In this document: positions 26,637 through 34,012 of the stretch, piece after piece
Position numbering within the stretch: the first letter of the stretch is position 1
Layout of the letters: the number at the start of each line of letters is the position of its first letter
Position numbers and translations under genes: made by a program
The notes under the pieces: model-generated
Databases searched by the model: none
Seen by the model: the letters and a program-made list of their open reading frames with translations, nothing else
What the model was told of the DNA's origin: nothing
NCBI RefSeq assembly: GCF_019511525.1
Contig: NZ_JAEUAT010000013.1
Location: 1-64,000 of the forward strand
Length of the DNA: 64,000 nt
Origin: Rhizobium cauense
GTDB lineage: Bacteria; Pseudomonadota; Alphaproteobacteria; Rhizobiales; Rhizobiaceae
Reading direction: 5' to 3'

Positions 26637-27635
26637 ATGGCTGAGACTGTGAACCGTGCGCAGATGGCAGAAGACCTATCAAATAAGGTCTTTGCTGAGT
26701 TTCTTTGGCAGAAAACCGGTCCGATGAACGAGAATTGGCCGTGTGAGCAAGGAGAAGCCCACAACGCTAAAAGCCATCCAACCGATGTCGTCTTCTTCTA
26801 TGACGAGCCATATTCGACCGTTCGAAGCTACATCCAATGCGACCTCAAGAGCTACGGCAAGGATAGTATCAAGCGAAATGCAGTGAAAGACGCCATCCTG
26901 AGCCTCGCAGATCAAGTGTCTTGTGCAGAAATTAGTGAGGTCTGGCAAAGCAGATATACGCACAAATCATCTACTTTTGAGATTTCAGGACTGCTCTTCG
27001 TCTATAATCACGACAAGGAATTCCATAAGTCATTTGATAGCCTGATTACCGACATTCGGCCGGAAGACATCAAGATCCCGAAGCGCTCACGTCTGTATGT
27101 TCTTGGACCGGAAGAGATAAATTGGTTGCAGCGAGTTGCTTATGAATTGCAACGGATGCGCGGTGACGAAGACGAGACAAACCGGCTTCCTCCTCGCGAA
27201 CGCTGCGCCTTCTTCTACCCCCAGCTAGTCAGAAACACAGTTGTCCGAAGTGAGCGTGCGCGGGCAGCAACCATGGAGATGCTGAAGTCCCCGTGGATTA
27301 TCCTAGAGCATTTCGACGAAGACGAGAAACGGCAAGGATTTGTCATTTTCCATCGCCGTACGACCACAGTTGAAGGCCTGATGTACTTACTCGACTATTT
27401 GCGAAGGCACGAGCTTATTGTGAACAAGACGCGGATAGACATCAAGGTTCAACCGGACGACAAAGAAGCGTCGGCTAACTTGCAGAAGGCAACCCAAGAG
27501 TACGTGGCCTCTATAACTGGAGAAAACCAAGACACGGATTTCGCTAAACGCCTTTCGCGCATTAAGATTTCCCACGTCCCCGAGATTCTCGCATCGTACT
27601 CAACCGAAGAGATTGGAATGAGCTATGCAGGATAA
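26637..27635 (+). CDS. Uncharacterised protein with PD-(D/E)XK-like N terminus (operon gene 1)
   Basis: I do not recognise this 332-residue protein as a named family. Its N-terminal third resembles a restriction-endonuclease-like core: PTD at 48-50, a beta strand, and QCDLKSY at 67-73, so Asp50, Asp69 and Lys71 would fit the D-(D/E)xK pattern. The rest is mixed helix and strand with a charged C terminus. No signal peptide or membrane segment is seen. It starts an operon: the next gene begins 11 bases before its stop. Codon use is more AT-rich than in the flanking catabolic genes, consistent with horizontal acquisition. A role in phage or plasmid defence is inferred from the neighbours. Confidence 0.7.
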   Translation: MAETVNRAQMAEDLSNKVFAEFLWQKTGPMNENWPCEQGEAHNAKSHPTDVVFFYDEPYSTVRSYIQCDLKSYGKDSIKRNAVKDAILSLADQVSCAEISEVWQSRYTHKSSTFEISGLLFVYNHDKEFHKSFDSLITDIRPEDIKIPKRSRLYVLGPEEINWLQRVAYELQRMRGDEDETNRLPPRERCAFFYPQLVRNTVVRSERARAATMEMLKSPWIILEHFDEDEKRQGFVIFHRRTTTVEGLMYLLDYLRRHELIVNKTRIDIKVQPDDKEASANLQKATQEYVASITGENQDTDFAKRLSRIKISHVPEILASYSTEEIGMSYAG

Positions 27636-28743
27636 ACGTCCACGTCTGTTTGCTACCGACAAAGAGCTTTACGACCTGATGTATTCGGCTAAGCAGAGGA
27701 TCACGGATGGCGTTCTGCATCGCGCCACAAGGGAGCGCGGGGTGTTCTTCGGAGCCTCGACCACCCGCGCAGATCTCGCGGATTATATCTCGATGACGAT
27801 CCATGACCTACAGGATGTGGTCGAGCTAGTGAAAGATGCGGAGCCTGGCACCAGAGGAGAACGCACCAGTTCGCTTGCCCTCAAAATGAAACTGGATGTG
27901 GCCGAAATCAAAGAGGTCATGAAAGAGTATGCGGATACGGATGGCAGGGGAGATAACGTCTCAGTTCAACAGAAAACGTCTGAGGCACTGACTGCGAGCG
28001 TAGCCTATAGCGAGTTTGATCTTTCACGCACAACCCTTGCACAGCGGCAAGACAGAGTCGCGACGTTAGACTTCAAGGTCGAGGACGATGGCATCGTGAT
28101 CCGCTACCCGGCGAACGACAAAGGCCGAGAGATCGTCGACATATTCATTGAAAAATTAGAAAGCAAAAAGAAGAGCCAGCTTCAACAGGAACGCGTTGCG
28201 GTCGAAGATCTTTCGCCAGAGGACCGTACTCGGTTTTTCGTCAATCTAGTAACCAGGATGTCTGGGTTCAGATTAGACACCGTTACAAAGCTTAAGGTCT
28301 CGTCGGCATCGATCTCAGAGGATGATTTGGAACTGGATGACGATGACGATACTGCTGAGAAAGACGTCGCAAAATCTGAAATGATCAACCTGGTAAAGAA
28401 CGTCGCCCTGACCGGTAACGACCTCTTGGTGTCAAAGCAGTATAAGCAGATGGAGGAGGATGGCTTTTTCATCACGGCGATCAAATGGGAAGCCACCCAG
28501 ACGGTGCACCCTTTTGACAAGGCTGAGTTCGAGGCCCTGTTCGAGAACCCACAGGAGGGAACGGGGTTTCAGTATCGCGCAAGACATTCTCGCCGTTCGG
28601 AACGCACTGGAAGCTACCCCCACAACTTCAAGCTACCTGACGACGCGATCAAGAAAGTGTTGTTCTCCCTTCTAGAACAAACAGCACGGACGGTTCTGGC
28701 AGACATCCGGTCCAGTCGCCCAATCGCCAAGGGCGAAAAGTGA
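27625..28743 (+). CDS. Uncharacterised protein (operon gene 2)
   Basis: This 372-residue protein has no family that I can name. Visible features: a helical N-terminal half, an acidic run (EDDLELDDDDDTAEKD) near residues 235-250, and a basic stretch near the C terminus (RARHSRRSERTG). No transmembrane segments. It overlaps gene 1 by 11 bases and gene 3 by 4 bases (ATGA), so all three are translated from one message and probably act as one complex. Function unknown. Confidence 0.68.
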   Translation: MQDKRPRLFATDKELYDLMYSAKQRITDGVLHRATRERGVFFGASTTRADLADYISMTIHDLQDVVELVKDAEPGTRGERTSSLALKMKLDVAEIKEVMKEYADTDGRGDNVSVQQKTSEALTASVAYSEFDLSRTTLAQRQDRVATLDFKVEDDGIVIRYPANDKGREIVDIFIEKLESKKKSQLQQERVAVEDLSPEDRTRFFVNLVTRMSGFRLDTVTKLKVSSASISEDDLELDDDDDTAEKDVAKSEMINLVKNVALTGNDLLVSKQYKQMEEDGFFITAIKWEATQTVHPFDKAEFEALFENPQEGTGFQYRARHSRRSERTGSYPHNFKLPDDAIKKVLFSLLEQTARTVLADIRSSRPIAKGEK

Positions 28744-29417
28744 TGCGCGTCCGGTGGTTCGGCTTGTTCACGCGACTGACACTGCGCGACGTCGCGGCTC
28801 AGTTAAAGGATGCACCGTATAAAGACGGGTCGACAGATGGTTTCGTTGTCGAACAATTGCGCTCCGACGTCCTTGAGGCATCTTTAATCCAGCGGCTCCA
28901 GACGACACACGAAGCGATCGATCCATTTGGCTTCAAGGAGCAGTTTGACGTCATCGAATATGTGAGAACGCAGTTCCGTCTGGATTCTACTCGAAACGTT
29001 ATCGAGTTAAGGGACCCTGGAAGATCGAGTTCAAAGCTCGTTAGCAGACTCCTAGAAGTGTTGGGTGCGAATTTCACAATCGAAGAAGAAACCGTGAACC
29101 CCCTTGTATGGGCGAACAAATTTAGTGAGATGGTCGACCTCTATGGTTCTATCGAAAAGGTACAAATCGGATCGGTCGCACTAGGGGAGAATACTGTTGC
29201 ACAAGTTGTGGTGAAAGGAAGCAGCGATGTCGCCGACGCGGCAATTAAGTTCGTCGCTCCATCGGAATACACGCTTGAAAAGGTACAACTGAAGCTTCGA
29301 TCAGCCCGCGGCTCCGTGACGTTTCAGAGAAACTCGAGCGTCGTACTCTCCGCTGGCTTCGATGAGCGATTGATGGACGCCCTCCGCGACAGTCTGAGCG
29401 AGACCAAAGTGACGTAG
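28740..29417 (+). CDS. Uncharacterised protein (operon gene 3)
   Basis: A 225-residue product of unknown family, predicted soluble, with alternating strands and helices and no obvious catalytic motif. Its start overlaps the stop of gene 2 (ATGA), which argues for equal production and physical association. The next gene (a nuclease-NACHT protein) begins about 180 bases later and may have its own promoter, so I treat genes 1-3 as the unit. Confidence 0.65.
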   Translation: MMRVRWFGLFTRLTLRDVAAQLKDAPYKDGSTDGFVVEQLRSDVLEASLIQRLQTTHEAIDPFGFKEQFDVIEYVRTQFRLDSTRNVIELRDPGRSSSKLVSRLLEVLGANFTIEEETVNPLVWANKFSEMVDLYGSIEKVQIGSVALGENTVAQVVVKGSSDVADAAIKFVAPSEYTLEKVQLKLRSARGSVTFQRNSSVVLSAGFDERLMDALRDSLSETKVT

Positions 29418-29597
29418 GGGAATTCGGGCCTCTATACACAACCACCAATCATTCCGCGCTTGCCGGTGGAGCATACCGCAGCGAGCAATCGTAACGAAAG
29501 AAGATTTTGATCACGGCGACCAGGTATCTGATTGCTATTGAACAGTCGCCGAGGCTGGTCATCCTGACGTTTGCACAAACAGGACATTGTTACGGAA

Positions 29598-31997
29598 ATG
29601 GCTGCAAAATTGAAACCGTCAGGGTCTGCCCTTCGCGATAAGGTCGCAGGTCTCCTCAAGTGTGTTCACGATGAGGTGGAAATTGAAAAGGGTTTGTCGA
29701 TAACGACCGCCGACGTCTTCTACGTCGACGCCAGCAACCAGTTCTTCCCGAGGAAAATTGCCATCGAGTGCAAAGATTGGGGAAGAGGGCTCGCATCCTC
29801 GAACCTTGCGGAAATCTACAATCTCTACAAGCCGTCTTTGGACAAGGGCGAGATCGACAATCTGTTGATCATTGGCGAGAAGGAGCTCTCGCAGCAGCCG
29901 TCACGGTCAATGGGGACATTGGACAACGCAGCCTATGTGTCGTTTGATATGTTTGTCACGTCGCTGATGAACTTCAATTTTTTGCTCCAAGACAACGTAG
30001 CTGCGTTTCGCAACCACGACTCGTCGAAGAATTTCATTCACACCAATGTAAAGGGCCAGGGCAAAACCCTCGAGCAGGCCGCCCTCGACTGGCTCGCATC
30101 TAACGAAAATATCCTTCTGACCTACGGCGGATATGGTGTCGGCAAAACCAGCTTCAGTCTCTACTTCTGCAAGTTGATGACCGAACGCTATCGTTTGGGA
30201 GAATTCGACCGCATCCCGATCCGGCTGACGTTGGGTGACCTCTTTACCAAGCAAGATGTAAAAAGCGTGATCTGCTCGGCGATGACCGGCGCCGATGGCG
30301 GACCCGCCGTCCGCAACTTTGCCTACAACCTGTTCATCGAAATGAACCGCGAAGGCTATTTTCTTCTAATCCTCGACGGTTTCGACGAGATGCGGCATGC
30401 CATGACGCTCGATGATTTCAGGTTCATTTTCGAGGATATGGCAACCCTGTTTCAAGGCAATTCGAAGACGATCATTCTCGGCAGGCCAGACTCGTTCTTT
30501 TCCGCAGACGAGGAAAATGCGGTCATTGATTCCATTTTGACCAGTGTGCTCGGCGACCTCAAGCGGTTGAGGAAAGTCGAAGTCGATTTGCTACGCAGGG
30601 AGCAGGTCGACACATATCTCGACAACGTACTCGCCCGGAAGGCTGGTGACGAAAACTTCGCGCAACTGGTTGAAATCAAAGACCGAGCGCTCGCCGATGA
30701 GCTGGATGTCCTATCGCGGCCGGTACAGCTCAACATGTTCACGACGATCATGAGCAGCATGGCGATGTCCGAAGGCAGATTTAGCCGATACGAGCTCTAC
30801 TTCCAATTCATCTATCGTTTCGTCCTACGCGAACATGGGAAGGCAAGCCGCAAACTCACTGATGAACAGCTGGGTGATTCCGCGATCGGATATAGTGACC
30901 CGCGAACGATCTTCATGCAGCGACTGGCATGGTGGTTGCTGACGGAAAAGAAGGAAAACCGCTTCAGAGCGATCGAGGTCCCTCCAGAATTCGTCCCGCA
31001 AACCGTGCGTAGTTCTCGCGGAAGCGAAGCGGCCTTAAGGGAAGTGATCGTCGGCTCCGTGGTCGAGCACCTTGGTGGGCAGACCGTCATCGGCACGAAA
31101 GGACCTAAGATCTACTATTTTCCGCACAAGAGCTATGTCGAGTTCCTCGTCGCAGAGTTCTTTTGCCGCGAGAAGTTCAGCGTGGAGATGTACACGACCT
31201 TCTTTCGATTCATGAACAGCGAGATCCTATCTTTCATCGCGGAAGGGCCTGCCGATGCGGTCGCCAACATCCGCGCCGGTCTGGAGCACGCCAAGGGAAC
31301 AGTTAGCGCCGACGTCTTGCGGATAGCTTCCCGTGACCCTGCAATCCTTAAAGAGGAGCAAAAACTGTCCGAAGGCAATACGACGCCCGGCCGGCTTTAT
31401 GTCTATTACGAATACCTATTGGCGAACGCCAGAAGCGACCAGGACATCGAAGACTTTCTTGTCGTTGTGATGTCGAAAGCGACGGCAATCAACCGTGTCG
31501 GCCCGGCTTACGCTTTGCTTGCCCACTATCTTGGACGAAAGAAGACCCTTGTGCTGATGGAGCGGGTTCTGGTGCTCGCCTTGAACAAGGTCGGCATATT
31601 TAAACTGAAGGAAATGCTGACAAAGACTAGCTCAATCTATTCGATGGATGGTGCAGCTGCTCACATGGTTTTCCTCTCTGTCTGCGCTTCGATCGAGCGC
31701 GGCGCCGTTTCGATCGACTTGGGTGAGATGAAACGCTTTGCGCGCGAAGCCTGCCAAAAGAGCCTCTATGTCAGCGGGTTCGACTCGCCGCCCGTCAAGG
31801 ACGCCCGGAGCTTCAGCCTCAAACTCGGTGCCATCAAAGGGTTGTCTCCCGACATCAAAGAGTTTTTGGTTGCTTTCCCAGCAAAGTCGCGGCATCGCTT
31901 CAACGTGCAGGTTCACGGAAGGCCCGATGAGCTGTTGACGGGCATGTCGAATATTTTCGCGGCGCCACGAGACTTACGCGACCTCGACCAGTCTTGA
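29598..31997 (+). CDS. STAND NTPase with N-terminal restriction-endonuclease-like domain and NACHT module
   Basis: This 799-residue protein combines an N-terminal Mrr/PD-(D/E)XK-like nuclease domain (about residues 1-110; IAIECKDW with the E-x-K at 57-59) with a NACHT-type NTPase: Walker A GGYGVGKTS at about 177-185 and Walker B FLLILDGFDEM at about 255-265. The C-terminal half is helical and would sense a trigger. This is the layout of bacterial NLR-like defence proteins (Avs and bNACHT types), in which a phage protein activates the NTPase and the nuclease degrades DNA. No TPR or other repeats are obvious. I chose the ATG at 29598; a TTG 27 bases upstream is possible. Confidence 0.8.
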   Translation: MAAKLKPSGSALRDKVAGLLKCVHDEVEIEKGLSITTADVFYVDASNQFFPRKIAIECKDWGRGLASSNLAEIYNLYKPSLDKGEIDNLLIIGEKELSQQPSRSMGTLDNAAYVSFDMFVTSLMNFNFLLQDNVAAFRNHDSSKNFIHTNVKGQGKTLEQAALDWLASNENILLTYGGYGVGKTSFSLYFCKLMTERYRLGEFDRIPIRLTLGDLFTKQDVKSVICSAMTGADGGPAVRNFAYNLFIEMNREGYFLLILDGFDEMRHAMTLDDFRFIFEDMATLFQGNSKTIILGRPDSFFSADEENAVIDSILTSVLGDLKRLRKVEVDLLRREQVDTYLDNVLARKAGDENFAQLVEIKDRALADELDVLSRPVQLNMFTTIMSSMAMSEGRFSRYELYFQFIYRFVLREHGKASRKLTDEQLGDSAIGYSDPRTIFMQRLAWWLLTEKKENRFRAIEVPPEFVPQTVRSSRGSEAALREVIVGSVVEHLGGQTVIGTKGPKIYYFPHKSYVEFLVAEFFCREKFSVEMYTTFFRFMNSEILSFIAEGPADAVANIRAGLEHAKGTVSADVLRIASRDPAILKEEQKLSEGNTTPGRLYVYYEYLLANARSDQDIEDFLVVVMSKATAINRVGPAYALLAHYLGRKKTLVLMERVLVLALNKVGIFKLKEMLTKTSSIYSMDGAAAHMVFLSVCASIERGAVSIDLGEMKRFAREACQKSLYVSGFDSPPVKDARSFSLKLGAIKGLSPDIKEFLVAFPAKSRHRFNVQVHGRPDELLTGMSNIFAAPRDLRDLDQS

Positions 31998-32118
31998 ACA
32001 ACCGACATAAAGTTGTTCTTGGCTGTCGATCGGCAATTGACCATCGCATTGCGATCCGTGGTAAGATCGCAGGCTATCTGGCCAGTTTGATGCACGACCA
32101 AAGCCACATGGTGCCGTA

Positions 32119-33285
32119 ATGTTGGACTTGTTTGATCCTCGATTCCGAGAAGAAAAACTCCATGACAGCTTTCGTCTCATTACGGCCGCGCCCGATTACA
32201 AGAAGGTCCAGCCTGTCATCCAAGCTTGGGCCACCGGCATGTTAGATCGGAAGGGAGAGAGCCAGAAGTTCGTCAACGAATTTCAAACTACATTCAATTC
32301 GTCGATGTGGGAAATCTATCTGAACCAGGCGCTGCGCGATTTAGGATGCAGCATAGATTTCTCGAAATCAGCTCCAGATTTTGTCGCACGAGGCCACGGA
32401 AACTACGAGTTCAACGTGGAAGCTGTTATCTCCGATCAGCGGCCGACTGTCTCGCAGCGGAAGACATTCGACGAGCAAGATTTCAAAATGCGTGGTGCGT
32501 TGAAGCTTGCCGGGAAGATCAGAGACAAACTGGATCTCTACCGCGGATCCAACGTAAAAAAGCACCCCTATTCATCAATGAGCCATGTGCGCGGTCGGCC
32601 GTTCGTTATCGCGATTGCCCCCTTCGATAGCAGTCTCTCACTCACCCAGAACAACGAGCTCATTAACATGGTTCTGTATGGACTGGCGCCACCCGTGCTC
32701 CACGGGCCAGACCGCGGGAAGCAGGGCAGGATAAGCTCGATTTTGAAGGCATCGGGCTCACCGGTCCAGATGGGAATTTTCACCAACGATTCGTTCAAGG
32801 AAATCAGCGCTGTCTTCTTTTCAACGGTTGGGACCTTCGGAAAAGCCGTCGTTGAGAGCAAGATCGAAAAGCTAGTGCGTTCAACGCGGTACAGGCTGAT
32901 CGATAAGCGAAATATTGAACCCAACCCGAAGCATTGGCAGCTTGGAACGCATCGGGTGCAGCTCGCCCCGTTGGATTACCTAGTCAGAGAGCGGCGAGAA
33001 AGCGAAACTCATATCGGCGGCGCCGACATGCATGTTCGTCATTCGTCGTTCCATCACGAAACCCACTTGGATGGATTTCAAGTCTACTTCAATCCATTTG
33101 CTGAAGTGCCGTTAGACCAAAAATTCCCTTGGCCTCCGGAAGTTGCTCTCAACTACTATGATGTCAAGAGCGGCGAACACGTCCAGGCGCATCCAGACGG
33201 AGCTCTGGTGTCGAGGCAAGTCTACGACATAAGACCCGAATTCATTCACCTTTTACTCGGGACATATGGATTTCTCCGACCATAG
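32119..33285 (+). CDS. Putative PD-(D/E)XK-like nuclease family protein
   Basis: The 388-residue protein has a nuclease-like block near residues 62-104: an early Glu in MWEIYLNQALRDLG, PDF at 86-88, then a hairpin and NYEFNVEAV with Glu101. The lysine of the usual ExK is Val here, a variant that I recall in related uncharacterised families. The rest is conserved-looking but unassigned. It starts 121 bases after the nuclease-NACHT gene on the same strand, so it may be an accessory of that protein or an independent defence gene. Confidence in the fold is modest. Confidence 0.6.
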   Translation: MLDLFDPRFREEKLHDSFRLITAAPDYKKVQPVIQAWATGMLDRKGESQKFVNEFQTTFNSSMWEIYLNQALRDLGCSIDFSKSAPDFVARGHGNYEFNVEAVISDQRPTVSQRKTFDEQDFKMRGALKLAGKIRDKLDLYRGSNVKKHPYSSMSHVRGRPFVIAIAPFDSSLSLTQNNELINMVLYGLAPPVLHGPDRGKQGRISSILKASGSPVQMGIFTNDSFKEISAVFFSTVGTFGKAVVESKIEKLVRSTRYRLIDKRNIEPNPKHWQLGTHRVQLAPLDYLVRERRESETHIGGADMHVRHSSFHHETHLDGFQVYFNPFAEVPLDQKFPWPPEVALNYYDVKSGEHVQAHPDGALVSRQVYDIRPEFIHLLLGTYGFLRP

Positions 33286-33484
33286 CGACTCGCCACCCAG
33301 ATCGTGCGTGATCCGGCCGCGGTGCAATTACTCGTATTCGAGAACCTTAAGCGTTTGCTTAGCCAGATTAGGCGCGATTCTTACGCTCCAGCTCAGGGCG
33401 GCTGCCGTGAACCATATCACCATCCACTGACTTTCGATGGATGCGGCGAGAATTAGGAACGTCCGAGCTGAGGCTCTTCATCTG

Positions 33485-34012
33485 TTATTGATGGCCTACA
33501 TGCGCATAGCCCCATGCTGCCTGGATCCTCCTCGTCTTCTCGGACCTCTCAATCGCGTCAAGCATATGTCGGATCGCGCGTATGCCTGCCGAAACAAGAT
33601 CCCTGTCACGGTCGGTGAAATACACTTTCGAGCCGTGGAAAAGGTTGTTCCGTATCGTCCTCACCTGAAGCAGGACATCCAGTACTGTCTTAGGAATTGC
33701 CGCATCTCGGAATTCACATCCCCCGTCAGCGATCTTTGTCAAGGTGCGCGCTGGTTCGCGAAACAGGATTGCGGCCTCGGCGTCGGCGGCCACCTCAGCG
33801 AGGAAAGACTTGTGGAGATCCTTCGCGAAGCTATCCCAAAGGACCCAGGCATTCTCGCCAATATCACCGCCAGCGTATCCGGACGAAAGCAGGGCGAACT
33901 CTAGGCGCGAGAAAAGCCCGAAGAATTCCACTGTGATGTAGGGAACGTTGCCCACTTCCTCTACGTAAACATCGGCGTTTTGCTTTTTGCGAGCAGCCCT
34001 GTCAAAACGCAT
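33485..34012 (-). CDS. HEPN-like protein paired with the PHP-ATPase
   Basis: The 175-residue helical protein contains RNNLFHG at residues 121-127, with Arg121 and His126 giving the R-x4-H pattern of HEPN ribonuclease/toxin domains, preceded by the hydrophobic helix LLQVRTI. HEPN proteins commonly cleave RNA or tRNA in defence and toxin systems. Its start lies 11 bases inside the 3' end of the large PHP-SMC-type ATPase gene, which signals coupled expression. Together they resemble a split version of RloC/PrrC-type anticodon nuclease machines (ATPase sensor plus HEPN nuclease); that comparison is inference. Confidence 0.7.
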   Translation of the reverse strand: MRFDRAARKKQNADVYVEEVGNVPYITVEFFGLFSRLEFALLSSGYAGGDIGENAWVLWDSFAKDLHKSFLAEVAADAEAAILFREPARTLTKIADGGCEFRDAAIPKTVLDVLLQVRTIRNNLFHGSKVYFTDRDRDLVSAGIRAIRHMLDAIERSEKTRRIQAAWGYAHVGHQ

